A DNA stretch of 7,909 nt from Rickettsia typhi (GCA_945907105.1 CAMDSB010000048.1:1-7909), one strand, 5' to 3'. Counted from the first letter of the stretch, positions 1-7,445 are shown. Program-made: numbers and translations. Notes: generated from the letters alone by a model not told the origin.

Positions 1-746
1 GAGAAGTTGGAAATAACACCATTTCTGTAGCTAGCTATTGATTGCTTCGCTAGTGAAGCTTCATTAAATTTTGCCCAGTTTCTTTTTACATTCTTAATCA
101 TGCCCATAGCTTCAACAGCCTCAGCATTTCTATTAGCGATCTCAGCTTGGCCCATTGCTCTTATAGAATACTCAGTCGCTTCATTGAGAGTTTTATTTGT
201 GGCAACAGCATTAAAAAAAGCAAAACCAACAATTATAACGGCTCCTACAATAGTAATATAACCCATATATGGATGTATTAAAAATAGAATGACTATGTAG
301 ACAATGCTCCAAGGTGCATCGAAAAGAGTGTTAATGCCGGTGCTAGTAAGGAATGTTTTTAGAGTTTGAAAATCTCTGAGCAATTGGCTGGAAGCTGGAT
401 CAACTTTAGTTGCCGATGCAGAGATTGAATGACCAAACAAAACAGGAGATAAAGTGTTGTCAAGCCATTCACCTACCTTAATTAAAGTGAATGACCGCGC
501 TATTTGTAAAAGTGTATAAACAAAATATATAAAGCCAATGATAATAGATAACATCAATAGAGTTTCTATATTGCCACTTCCTATAACCCTATCCAGTACT
601 TGTAGAGAGTATAATGGTGTTACCAACATCAGCAAATTAATAACGAAGGCAAAGACAAAAGTTATTTTAAAAGCTGCTCTACATTTTTCTAGTGCAATTT
701 TTAAAGGATTTTCTTTTTTTTCTACTTGATTAAATTTTTGTTGCAT
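1..746 (-). CDS. Type I secretion ABC transporter (PrtD/AprD-like permease/ATPase), N-terminal part, truncated by window edge
   Basis: The minus-strand frame stays open from an ATG at 746 to base 1, giving 248 codons with no stop, so the gene continues past the left edge. The protein is the inner-membrane ABC component of a type I secretion system, which exports a substrate in one step together with a membrane-fusion protein and an outer-membrane channel. Visible features are a short charged N-terminus (1-22) and hydrophobic membrane segments at about 27-47, 61-83, 144-159 and 163-182. Two stretches match the PrtD family: PLYSLQVLDRVIGSGN (44-59) and FDAPWSIVYIVILFLIHP (142-159). Only the transmembrane domain is in view; the Walker A, signature and Walker B motifs of the C-terminal ATPase would lie outside (the family is usually about 560-600 residues). 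AAGG sits a few bases before the chosen ATG, supporting this start. The exported substrate cannot be inferred. An ordinary ABC exporter is the alternative, less likely given the PrtD-type motifs. Confidence 0.88.
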   Translation of the reverse strand, partial: MQQKFNQVEKKENPLKIALEKCRAAFKITFVFAFVINLLMLVTPLYSLQVLDRVIGSGNIETLLMLSIIIGFIYFVYTLLQIARSFTLIKVGEWLDNTLSPVLFGHSISASATKVDPASSQLLRDFQTLKTFLTSTGINTLFDAPWSIVYIVILFLIHPYMGYITIVGAVIIVGFAFFNAVATNKTLNEATEYSIRAMGQAEIANRNAEAVEAMGMIKNVKRNWAKFNEASLAKQSIASYRNGVISNF

Positions 747-764
747 AACCCTTATGTTACCATC

Positions 765-792
765 CACATATTAAAAATTACTACCTATTCAA
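765..792 (-). promoter_or_regulatory. Possible promoter of the type I secretion ABC gene
   Basis: On the minus strand, TTGAAT (787-792) and TATGTG (765-770) are separated by 16 bp and lie just upstream of the transporter start at 746. The match to sigma-70 boxes is mediocre and such matches arise easily in AT-rich DNA. The gene could instead be read through from the upstream cluster. Confidence 0.3.
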
Positions 793-794
793 AG

Positions 795-804
795 AGTGTA
801 CACT
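795..804. promoter_or_regulatory. Perfect 10-bp palindrome AGTGTACACT, possible operator
   Basis: AGTGTACACT is its own reverse complement and lies immediately upstream of the candidate -35 box of the transporter gene. That position suits a dimeric regulator site, but no regulator is identified and the site is short. Confidence 0.3.
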
Positions 805-857
805 AAAAGTCCCAAAAGTAAACAAAATTTAAGTAATTACTTACTTTTATGACTTTT
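805..857. repeat. Long imperfect inverted repeat in the spacer between the glutamine-synthetase-like gene and the transporter gene
   Basis: The left arm at 805-821 (aaaagtcccaaaagtaa) pairs with the right arm at 841-857 (ttacttttatgactttt) at 15 of 17 positions, around a 19-base loop. It starts about 20 bases beyond the stop codon of the minus-strand gene at 878, so it could be a weak AT-rich terminator. However, it lacks a GC-rich stem and a clean run of U after the stem. It could also be an operator or an mRNA-stabilising hairpin. Confidence 0.4.
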
Positions 858-877
858 GAATTTTCACTATTGAATAA

Positions 878-1762
878 TTACAACTCCTTATCAGGTAATT
901 TTGACTTAATTTCATATGAAAGTAAATCAACTAAACATAAATAAGGTATAAATTGTTCGAAAACTACTAACCCGATATGTAATGTTACCTCATCGTTGAA
1001 TTTATAATGATGTATTTCTTTTAATTCAAAAAAATATTCATCAAGTTGAGTTGAAAAAGTTGGCACTTGTTTTGATCTAGATGTTAAGGCGGTGTAAGTA
1101 GCATCTATTTCCCTCTTCTGGCTCTTTACAAAGAGGCTTAAATTGATATTTTCATTAAAAGTAAAGTTAATGCACCTGCTGTAGGTAGCTGCAACATTTG
1201 CTATTACAAATTTAGTAATGACAATATTATCGGCAAGATCAATCACAGTTTTTCCTTTAATACCAATCACAGATTCATTATTTATTCTGCCGTGATAGTG
1301 ATAAGTTGACTCGATTCCAATATTCTCTAGAGTGGAGATTATGTCTGCCCTTAAATTGGCCTGCTGATCTATTGGATCAGCTATATAAGCTAAATTACTA
1401 GATTTTTCGCCAGAAAATTCATCTGCAACCCAAAAATTAATTTGAGCAAAATACTCATTAAATGAAGGACAGGGAGCAGAATTATAGATTTTTTCTGCAG
1501 CTTTACGTGGATTTGTTGTACTGCCATGATTTTCGCAATAGAAGCTTGTAGTTAATAAACTTCTAAAAGGATCAATGAAAGCTTTTGATTTAATTGGGTG
1601 AAGGTTGAGATTATTTTCTGCAAATAAAATATTAGTTCCTACTAGGGAGTTTGCTGAAACATCTATCTGCTTTAAAAAGCCGTCATCTCCAAGATACTTA
1701 AAAGAAGCAAACTTAGATTTGTGTTTGTGTACTAACTCTATGTTATCTTCAGATAGTTTCAT
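878..1762 (-). CDS. Degenerate glutamine-synthetase-like protein, probably catalytically inactive
   Basis: The 294-residue protein reads as a decayed relative of type I glutamine synthetase (GS), which makes glutamine from glutamate and ammonia. Residues about 19-75 resemble the GS beta-grasp domain, with FKYLGDDGFLKQIDV (21-35) and a well-kept IDPF (63-66). NPRKAAEKI (84-92) fits the GS segment DPRSIAKRAE. Residues 129-191 (DPIDQQANLRADI, YHYHG, DLADNIVITKFVIANVA) follow the GS stretch PVDSAQDIRSEM..HHHE..KKADEIQIYKYVVHNVA. By my remembered alignment the metal-ligand EPE becomes QIN (107-109), the Glu of HHHE is a His or Gly (157-158), and the GxxxHCH loop is not found. Length is 294 against about 440-470 for the family, so most of the catalytic C-terminal half is missing or unrecognisable. 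The frame is intact, starts with ATG preceded by AGAGGT, and lies 32 bp after asd, suggesting a retained gene. A wholly unrelated fold is possible but less likely. Confidence 0.65.
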   Translation of the reverse strand: MKLSEDNIELVHKHKSKFASFKYLGDDGFLKQIDVSANSLVGTNILFAENNLNLHPIKSKAFIDPFRSLLTTSFYCENHGSTTNPRKAAEKIYNSAPCPSFNEYFAQINFWVADEFSGEKSSNLAYIADPIDQQANLRADIISTLENIGIESTYHYHGRINNESVIGIKGKTVIDLADNIVITKFVIANVAATYSRCINFTFNENINLSLFVKSQKREIDATYTALTSRSKQVPTFSTQLDEYFFELKEIHHYKFNDEVTLHIGLVVFEQFIPYLCLVDLLSYEIKSKLPDKEL

Positions 1763-1794
1763 CAGACCTCTAACGTAATTAAATTCTATCAGTA

Positions 1795-2802
1795 TTAATT
1801 TTTTATAAGCTCCTCGGCTATTTGCACAGCATTAAGCGCGGCACCCTTTCTTAAATTATCAGTACAGAGCCACATATTGATACAATTTGCTTTCGAGCGA
1901 TCATTACGTATTCTTGAAACAAACACATCATCATGTTCAACTGCATCGACTGGAGTGGCGTATCTCATGTCATTTTCAAGGCTATGAACAACAACTCCAT
2001 CAGCTTCGTACAGTAGTTCTTCTGCTTCAACTGCGTCCATCTTACCTTCAAATTCTATATTAACGGACATCGAGTGGGAAACAAAAACTGGTACTCGAAC
2101 GCAAGTTACTGTAGAGCTGATGTGATTTCCTAAAATCTTTTTAAGCTCCTCTTGAATTTTATATTCTTCATCTGTGTAGCCATCTTCTCTAAATTCTCCA
2201 ATATGCGGAAATAAGTTAAAGGCTATTTGTTTTGGGAAAACACGAGCGTCAAGGTTTTCAAAGACAAATTTTGCTTTTGTTTGTTTGTATAATTCATCCA
2301 TTGCCAATTTGCCAGCACCCGATACAGATTGGTACGTGGAAATTACAACTCTTTTAATTTTGACGGCATTATCAAGAGGTTTTAGAGCAACAGATAAAGG
2401 TATCGTGCAGCAATTTGGATTTGCAATAATTCCCCCTCTAAAGTTTTTAAGTGCTTGTAAGTTTGCTTCGGGAACAATTAATGGTACGTTATCATCAAGT
2501 CTAAATAAGGAAGATTTATCAATTACAATACATCCCTTATTTACTGCCTCCTTAGCATATTTCCTTGATACTTCCGAGCCAGCACAAAAAAAGGCAATAT
2601 CTATGCCAGAAAAATTGAAATTCTTCATTTGCTCTATTTTAAGCGTTTCATTTCCAAAACTAACTTGCCGACCAACAGATTTTTCTGAAGCTAGAGCAAT
2701 TACTTGTTTAACAGGAAATTCCCTGTTAGATAAATAGTTTAAGACCTCTCGGCCAACACTTCCTGTGGCTCCGACTACAGCAATTACATATTTTTTTTTC
2801 AT
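1795..2802 (-). CDS. asd: Aspartate-semialdehyde dehydrogenase
   Basis: This cytoplasmic enzyme reduces L-aspartyl-4-phosphate to aspartate-4-semialdehyde with NADPH. The product is the branch point to diaminopimelate (peptidoglycan) and lysine, threonine and methionine. The 335-residue length is normal for the family. The Rossmann nucleotide-binding loop GATGSVG is at 11-17. [13 protein letters not shown] (71-83) and SLFRLD (98-103) match the family. The catalytic cysteine is Cys131 in NPNCCTIP (128-135), followed by another Cys. [17 protein letters not shown] (155-171) is the conserved dimerisation/active-site stretch. Active-site basic residues are Arg236 and His243 in [15 protein letters not shown], and [16 protein letters not shown] (315-330) closes the fold. 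Its ATG overlaps the stop codon of the upstream HIT gene (ATGA) and has no clear ribosome site of its own, so translational coupling is likely. In rickettsias this enzyme is expected to serve cell-wall diaminopimelate synthesis. Confidence 0.97.
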   Translation of the reverse strand: MKKKYVIAVVGATGSVGREVLNYLSNREFPVKQVIALASEKSVGRQVSFGNETLKIEQMKNFNFSGIDIAFFCAGSEVSRKYAKEAVNKGCIVIDKSSLFRLDDNVPLIVPEANLQALKNFRGGIIANPNCCTIPLSVALKPLDNAVKIKRVVISTYQSVSGAGKLAMDELYKQTKAKFVFENLDARVFPKQIAFNLFPHIGEFREDGYTDEEYKIQEELKKILGNHISSTVTCVRVPVFVSHSMSVNIEFEGKMDAVEAEELLYEADGVVVHSLENDMRYATPVDAVEHDDVFVSRIRNDRSKANCINMWLCTDNLRKGAALNAVQIAEELIKN

Positions 2803-3155
2803 AGATTTTTATTTATTAAATTAATGTTTTTTAATCCGCTTAAGATATGAGTATGGAAATGGAACACCGACTGTCCCGAAGATAAACCGTTGTTACTCAC
2901 AGTGCGATATTCATTGGCACCATTATCTTTGGCAATTTTTGCAATTGTTTTGAAGTAATGAGTGAGGTGGTCAGAAGGTGCTTTTTTAACAAAATCCGCA
3001 AAATCAATGTATTCTCCTTTAGGTATAACAAGTATGTGTATGGGTGCAGCTGGATTTATATCTTTTATTGCAATTAGCATCTCGTCTTCATAAAGTTTTG
3101 TCGCTGGAATTTTTCCAGTAATAATTTTAGCAAAGATATTATTTTTATTGTACAT
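2799..3155 (-). CDS. HIT family (HINT-like) purine nucleotide hydrolase
   Basis: This 118-residue protein belongs to the histidine triad superfamily, HINT branch, whose members hydrolyse adenosine or guanosine phosphoramidates and acyl-adenylates in the cytoplasm. The N-terminal stretch [20 protein letters not shown] (5-24) is the classic start of the family. The core strand [14 protein letters not shown] (37-50) follows, and the triad is HFHTH at 99-103, inside [11 protein letters not shown]; the middle His (101) would be the nucleophile. Length is typical for bacterial HINT proteins, although the tail after LSG ([10 protein letters not shown]) lacks the usual tryptophan-containing end. AAGGA lies about six bases before the ATG, supporting the start. 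It is the first gene of the minus-strand cluster and overlaps asd by four bases. The physiological substrate cannot be told from the sequence. Confidence 0.95.
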   Translation of the reverse strand: MYNKNNIFAKIITGKIPATKLYEDEMLIAIKDINPAAPIHILVIPKGEYIDFADFVKKAPSDHLTHYFKTIAKIAKDNGANEYRTVSNNGLSSGQSVFHFHTHILSGLKNINLINKNL

Positions 3156-3204
3156 TATGTCCTTGTTTTGAATGAAACTTCTTAATATTATCTTTAAAGA
3201 TTGC

Positions 3205-3233
3205 TTGTAATTTAGAATGAGGGTGATTATCTA
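3205..3233 (+). promoter_or_regulatory. Candidate promoter for the hslV-hslU-comM-aldolase operon
   Basis: TTGTAA (3205-3210) and TATCTA (3228-3233) are 17 bp apart on the plus strand, upstream of the hslV start at 3287. CTTGTAA (3204-3210) also differs by one base from the CTTGAAA -35 box of heat-shock sigma-32, but no CCCCAT-like -10 element follows at the right spacing, so the heat-shock assignment is weak. The -10 box overlaps that of the opposing promoter. Confidence 0.4.
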
Positions 3234-3254
3234 TCACTTATGCTATTTATACAA
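3226..3254 (-). promoter_or_regulatory. Candidate sigma-70 promoter for HIT-asd-GS-like cluster
   Basis: Read on the minus strand, TTGTAT (3249-3254) and GATAAT (3226-3231) are separated by exactly 17 bp. Each box has one or two mismatches to the consensus. The leader to the HIT start at 3155 would be about 60 bases. This is one of the better promoter matches in the window, but it has not been tested. Confidence 0.5.
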
Positions 3255-3286
3255 GTCCATTTATAAAAACAAATTAAGAAAATATT

Positions 3287-3847
3287 ATGTCTGATAATTC
3301 AACTCGCAGCCCTACTCATCATGGCACTACTATACTTTGTTTAAAAAAAGGCAAAAATGTTATAATTGCTGCAGATGGACAAGTTTCTCTGGGAAATCAT
3401 ATAGTAAAGGCTACAGCTCGGAAGCTAAGAACCCTATCAGGTAATAAAATTGTTGCTGGCTTTGCTGGATCAACAGCAGATGCTTTTACTTTGTTTGAGA
3501 GGTTAGAAGCAAAACTTGATAAATATTCAAATCAGTTGGTGAGGAGTGCAGTTGAACTTGCCAAAGATTGGCGTACGGACAAATATTTACGCAAGCTAGA
3601 AGCTATGCTAATTGTTGCAGATAAAGATAATATATTAATTGTTACAGGAAATGGAGATGTAATAGAGCCGGAAGATAATATAGCGGCGATTGGGTCTGGT
3701 GGATTTTTCGCTCTTGCTGCTGCTAAAGCACTAATGTCTATTGACACTAAGATGACTGCTGAAGAAATTGCGTTAAAATCTATGAATATAGCAGCGGACA
3801 TTTGTGTGTTTTCAAATCATAATATTATTACTGAGAAGGTTAAATGA
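3287..3847 (+). CDS. hslV: ATP-dependent protease HslVU, proteolytic subunit HslV (ClpQ)
   Basis: HslV forms the double-hexameric threonine-protease core that, capped by HslU, degrades misfolded and regulatory proteins in the cytoplasm. The 186-residue protein begins with a 13-residue propeptide ([13 protein letters not shown]). Autocleavage after Gly13 would expose catalytic Thr14 in HGTTILCL. Conserved blocks follow: [10 protein letters not shown] (31-40 region), [41 protein letters not shown]-type [10 protein letters not shown], and AIGSGG. The C-terminal [15 protein letters not shown] is strikingly Rickettsia-like. Mature length is about 173 residues, normal for the family. The stop codon overlaps the hslU start (ATGA). 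Only a weak A-rich ribosome site (AAGAAAAT) precedes the ATG, but no other in-frame start would leave the catalytic Thr correctly preceded. Confidence 0.98.
   Translation: MSDNSTRSPTHHGTTILCLKKGKNVIIAADGQVSLGNHIVKATARKLRTLSGNKIVAGFAGSTADAFTLFERLEAKLDKYSNQLVRSAVELAKDWRTDKYLRKLEAMLIVADKDNILIVTGNGDVIEPEDNIAAIGSGGFFALAAAKALMSIDTKMTAEEIALKSMNIAADICVFSNHNIITEKVK
3833..3843 (+). promoter_or_regulatory. Shine-Dalgarno site for hslU inside the hslV 3' end
   Basis: GAGAAGG (3833-3839) followed by a four-base spacer stands just before the ATG at 3844. It sits within the last codons of hslV and supports the overlapping ATGA start of hslU, so that the two partner subunits are translated together. Confidence 0.6.
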
Positions 3848-5172
3848 GTTTAAAAAATAAAATGGGTCGAACCCCAGCTGAAATAGTGGCAGAGCTTGAT
3901 AGATTTATTGTGGGTCAAAAAGCAGCAAAAAAAGCGGTAGCAGTTGCGTTGCGTAATCGCTATCGCCGCACCCAAGTGCCCGAACCAATGCGAAGTGAAA
4001 TTGTGCCCAAAAATATTTTGATGATTGGCTCTACTGGTGTTGGTAAAACTGAAATAGCAAGAAGACTGGCAAAATTATCTGAGTCACCTTTTATCAAAGT
4101 TGAGGCAACAAAATTTACTGAAGTTGGTTATGTGGGACGTGATGTAGAGTCAATAATTCGTGATCTAGTAGAGATAGCAGTTTCATATCAAAAAGAAAAG
4201 GCTAAGAAAGAAGTTGAAGAAAAAGCTAAAATCAGAGCTATAGAGCGCATTTTAGATTCGGTCGTGGGCAAATCTGCTTCTTCTGAAACGAGAGATAAAT
4301 TTAGGGTAAGGATTTTAAATGGCGAGCTGGATCATACGGAGATTGAAATCGGTGTTAAAGATATGGGGCCTGTTGGCGGTGGTAGTTTTGAAATTCCAGG
4401 AATGCCTGGTGCTGCTATGGGTGTTTTAAACATCAACGATATGCTAGGGAAGGCATTTGGGGGTGATAAAATGAAGCAAAAAAAACTGACAGTTGCCGCG
4501 TCCGTAAATATCATTACTTCAGAAGAATCGGATAAAATGATTGATGAAGAAAAGACTGTTGCTATGGCGGTGAATTCAGTTGAAAATGATGGTATAGTAT
4601 TTTTAGATGAGATAGACAAAATTACTTCTAGGTCAGAAGGGAAGGGCCCAGAAGTTAGCAGAGAAGGAGTACAAAGAGACCTCCTTCCGCTTATTGAGGG
4701 TACCACTGTTGTAACAAAATATGGTGCAATCAAAACTGACCATATATTGTTTATAGCTTCAGGTGCTTTTCATCTTTCCAAACCTTCCGATTTGCTGCCA
4801 GAATTGCAAGGGCGTTTGCCAATTCGAGTAGAAATGACTTCTTTAACTAAAGAAGATTTAGTAAAAATCTTGACCGAGCCGGAATCTAGTTTAATCAAGC
4901 AATATACGGCATTAATTGCTACAGAAGGGGTAGTGCTTGAGTTTAGTGATGATGCTATTGATTCAATAGCTACATATGCTGCTAATTTTAATGTAGAAAT
5001 AGAAAATATTGGTGCAAGAAGGTTACATACTATTCTTGAAAACTTACTTGAGGAAGTTAGTTTTGAAGCTAGTGACACGACTAACAAGAAGATAAAAATT
5101 GACAAAAAATTTGTTGATAAACAGATCTCTGGTTTTATGAAAAATATAGATTTAGCAAAATTTATATTATAG
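3844..5172 (+). CDS. hslU: ATP-dependent protease HslVU, ATPase/unfoldase subunit HslU (ClpY)
   Basis: HslU is the AAA+ hexamer that unfolds substrates and threads them into HslV. The 442 residues match the usual length (about 440). In order: [16 protein letters not shown] (10-25) as the N-terminal segment; Walker A GSTGVGKT (62-69), with Ser where many homologues have Pro; pore loop GYVG (95-98); an inserted I domain at about 105-240; Walker B IVFLDEID (251-258) with Asp255 and Glu256; [19 protein letters not shown] (268-286); sensor FIASGAFH (303-310); arginine finger Arg324 in [11 protein letters not shown]; sensor 2 [10 protein letters not shown] (390-399). The C-terminal tail ends DLAKFIL, the signature that docks into HslV and activates it, so the gene is complete and functional-looking. 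The start overlaps hslV by four bases. Confidence 0.98.
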   Translation: MSLKNKMGRTPAEIVAELDRFIVGQKAAKKAVAVALRNRYRRTQVPEPMRSEIVPKNILMIGSTGVGKTEIARRLAKLSESPFIKVEATKFTEVGYVGRDVESIIRDLVEIAVSYQKEKAKKEVEEKAKIRAIERILDSVVGKSASSETRDKFRVRILNGELDHTEIEIGVKDMGPVGGGSFEIPGMPGAAMGVLNINDMLGKAFGGDKMKQKKLTVAASVNIITSEESDKMIDEEKTVAMAVNSVENDGIVFLDEIDKITSRSEGKGPEVSREGVQRDLLPLIEGTTVVTKYGAIKTDHILFIASGAFHLSKPSDLLPELQGRLPIRVEMTSLTKEDLVKILTEPESSLIKQYTALIATEGVVLEFSDDAIDSIATYAANFNVEIENIGARRLHTILENLLEEVSFEASDTTNKKIKIDKKFVDKQISGFMKNIDLAKFIL

Positions 5173-5207
5173 GTTGGCTTCTAAAATATTTGTTGCAGAG
5201 ACTATAA

Positions 5208-6746
5208 ATGATTACAAAAGTAACAAGCTTAGCCTTTAGTGGTATCGATATCATAGATGTAGATGTTCAGGTTCAGATTGAACCTGGGATACCAAAATTT
5301 ATAATAGTTGGTCTTGCCGACAAAACTATTGCTGAATCTAAGGAGCGAGTCAGAGCAGCTTTATCATCAATAGGACTTAGCTTGCCAGCAAAAAAGATAT
5401 TAATTAACTTAGCACCTGCAGACCTTATAAAAGAGGGTAGTCATTTTGACTTAGCAATTAGTGCGGGTATTCTCGCTAGTATGGGTGCGTTACCAACTGA
5501 GGAAATAAGTAATTACCTTATATTAGGAGAATTGTCACTGGATGGTAGTATACTGCCAGTTAGTGGAGTTTTACCTGTAGCTATGGGAGCAACCGCGCGT
5601 GGGAAAGGCTTGATATGCTCCAAAGATAATGGAGCTGAGGCCGCTTGGTCTGGTAATGATAATATTCTTGCGCCGGGTAATTTACTCGAATTAGTAAATC
5701 ACTTTAAGGGGACTCAAAACCTTACTCAGCCTGTAGCTGGCTTATTTCGTAGCGATGTAATTTACCCAGATTTAAAGGATATAAGAGGCCAAAGGGTGGC
5801 AAAAAGGGCTCTTGAAATTGCCGCAGCTGGGGGCCATAATCTATTGATGTTTGGTCCCCCAGGGTCTGGAAAATCTATGCTTGCTGCCAGATTAGCTGGC
5901 ATAATGCCGGAGCTTTCCCCGGCCGAGGTTCTTGAGTGCAGTACAATTGCAAGTATTGCTGGTAATCTAGAAAATGGTTGCCTGACAAAAGAGCGTCCCT
6001 TTAGAGCTCCACACCACTCATGTACTGTCGCCGCTATGGTTGGCGGTGGAGCTGGTAGAAGAGTGAAACCAGGGGAGATTTCTTTAGCGCATAATGGAGT
6101 ATTGTTTCTAGATGAATTACCCGAGTTTAATACAGGAGTGATCGAATCACTTCGTCAGCCGTTAGAGACAAAAAAGGTGTTAATTTCTCGCTCTGGGGCT
6201 CACATTGAATACCCCGCAAATTTTCAGTTAATAGCGGCGATGAATCCATGCAAATGTGGGTATTTGAATGATTCTTTCAAATCCTGCAGTAGAGCGCCAT
6301 CGTGTGCTACTAGTTATCAGTCTAAAATATCTGGACCCATTTTAGATCGGTTTGATTTACACATAGAAGTTGGCAGCTCGGAAGAAGGCTTTACATATGA
6401 GAAAATACTCTCTGCCTCAGAAGAAGAATGTAGTGCAATTGTGGCAAAAAGAGTGAAGCGGGCTCACGAGATTCAAGCTCAGCGTTACGAAGGGTACAAT
6501 ATACGGCTAAATAATGCTCTTGATGGACAGCTGCTTATTGATTACGCAATTCCTGGCGACGAAGGTCGGGATATTCTTAATGAAGCCGCTAAGAAATTTA
6601 GGTTATCTATACGCGCATATAATCGTGTGCTTCGAGTAGCTAGAACTATTGCCGATTTATCTGATTCAAATTATGTAAGAAAAGATCATATAGCTGAGGC
6701 GTTAAGCTATAGGCAAATGGACTATTATCGACTAGAGGCGGCGTAA
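5208..6746 (+). CDS. comM: ComM/YifB family AAA+ ATPase (magnesium-chelatase-like), DNA branch-migration helicase
   Basis: ComM homologues are AAA+ hexameric helicases that promote branch migration during recombination, including integration of transforming DNA. The 512-residue length is normal. The N-terminal Lon-protease-like fold (about 1-175) shows FIIVGLADKTIAESKERV (31-48) and LAPADLIKEGSHFDLAIS (68-85). The ATPase domain has Walker A GPPGSGKS (216-223), RPFRAPHHSCT (263-273), Walker B VLFLDELPEF (298-307), and GPILDRFDLHIEV (376-388) with the presumed arginine finger Arg381. A four-cysteine cluster (348, 350, 360, 366) beginning NPCKCGY is typical of the family and may bind zinc. The C-terminal helical part has SIRAYNRVLRVARTIADL (467-484). 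Older annotations as a magnesium chelatase or competence protein refer to the same family. It follows hslU by 35 bp with no terminator, so co-transcription is likely. Confidence 0.95.
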   Translation: MITKVTSLAFSGIDIIDVDVQVQIEPGIPKFIIVGLADKTIAESKERVRAALSSIGLSLPAKKILINLAPADLIKEGSHFDLAISAGILASMGALPTEEISNYLILGELSLDGSILPVSGVLPVAMGATARGKGLICSKDNGAEAAWSGNDNILAPGNLLELVNHFKGTQNLTQPVAGLFRSDVIYPDLKDIRGQRVAKRALEIAAAGGHNLLMFGPPGSGKSMLAARLAGIMPELSPAEVLECSTIASIAGNLENGCLTKERPFRAPHHSCTVAAMVGGGAGRRVKPGEISLAHNGVLFLDELPEFNTGVIESLRQPLETKKVLISRSGAHIEYPANFQLIAAMNPCKCGYLNDSFKSCSRAPSCATSYQSKISGPILDRFDLHIEVGSSEEGFTYEKILSASEEECSAIVAKRVKRAHEIQAQRYEGYNIRLNNALDGQLLIDYAIPGDEGRDILNEAAKKFRLSIRAYNRVLRVARTIADLSDSNYVRKDHIAEALSYRQMDYYRLEAA

Positions 6747-6749
6747 ATT

Positions 6750-7445
6750 ATGGATAACAAAATTAAAACAGATCTTGCTAATGCTTACAAAATAGTAGCA
6801 AAGCTTGGAATGGATGATCATACATATACTCATTTATCTGCAAGGCCAAAAGGAGCTGATTACTATTACATATATCCCTTTGGTCTTCGTTTTGATGAAG
6901 TAACTCCCTCCTGTTTATTAAAAGTCTCTTTAACTGGGGACATTCTTGAAGGGAAGGAGAAACAATATAATAAAACTGGGTATGTCATTCATGGTAGTAT
7001 TTATCGAAACCGTTCTGAACTGAACTCGATTTTTCACCTACATACCATAGCTACTATTGCAGTATCTGCTATGAAAAGTGGTTTGCTGCCAATTAGCCAA
7101 TGGGCATTACATTTTTATGAAGGCGTAAGTTATCATGCTTATAACGGGCATGCGCGTGATAATTCAAAGCATGGCGACCCACTGGTTCTGGATCTGGCTG
7201 ATAAGAAGGTAATGTTCTTACGTAACCACGGCTTTATTTCATGTGGTACAACAGTGCAAGAAGCACTATTTTACTGTTATCATTTAGAGCTTGCCTGCAA
7301 AACCCAAATTGCTGCTCTTTCTTCTAATGCAGAGTTAATTATTCCAAGTCATGATATTTGTAAACAAACTTGCAAAGATATTCTTTCCTTTGAGAAAAAT
7401 TTAGGAGAAAGAGACTGGGAAGCTTGGGTTAGACTTTTAGTATAA
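6750..7445 (+). CDS. Class II aldolase/adducin head-domain family protein
   Basis: The 231-residue protein has the single-domain fold of class II (zinc) aldolases and the adducin head. THLSARPKG (27-35) is the substrate-phosphate-region motif. The presumed zinc ligands are His96 and His98 in FHLHT and His160 in RNHGFISCG (158-166). Other family blocks are [19 protein letters not shown] (74-92) and the [20 protein letters not shown] region. In fuculose-phosphate aldolase the equivalent of NKTGY carries a catalytic Glu (SSE); here, as in the adducin-like bacterial branch (NPAGF), it is absent, so aldol cleavage of a sugar phosphate should not be assumed. Similar proteins of unknown substrate occur in rickettsias. 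The gene starts 3 bp after the comM stop and ends the plus-strand operon. GAGG lies about 11 bases before the ATG, a longish spacing that fits coupling to comM. Confidence 0.9.
   Translation: MDNKIKTDLANAYKIVAKLGMDDHTYTHLSARPKGADYYYIYPFGLRFDEVTPSCLLKVSLTGDILEGKEKQYNKTGYVIHGSIYRNRSELNSIFHLHTIATIAVSAMKSGLLPISQWALHFYEGVSYHAYNGHARDNSKHGDPLVLDLADKKVMFLRNHGFISCGTTVQEALFYCYHLELACKTQIAALSSNAELIIPSHDICKQTCKDILSFEKNLGERDWEAWVRLLV

Noticed and set aside
538..729. 63-codon plus-strand open frame
   Set aside because: It is antisense to the transporter N-terminus, whose membrane-segment motifs are clear. No family features are visible.
878..1762. Annotating this gene as active glutamine synthetase (glnA)
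   Set aside because: The metal-binding glutamates and most of the catalytic domain are not seen, so an enzymatic call is not supported.
2285..2737. 150-codon plus-strand open frame
   Set aside because: It lies fully inside asd on the opposite strand, and the asd frame carries all the conserved enzyme motifs.
3204..3233. Sigma-32 heat-shock promoter for hslV
   Set aside because: The -35-like CTTGTAA fits, but no CCCCAT-like -10 element is found at the proper spacing.
3532..3801. 89-codon minus-strand open frame
   Set aside because: It is antisense to hslV; its Ala/Ser/Ile-rich composition is typical of a reverse-frame shadow.
4332..5105. Two minus-strand open frames (4332-4733 and 4770-5105)
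   Set aside because: Both are antisense to hslU, low in complexity and rich in Ser and Ile, with no recognisable domain.
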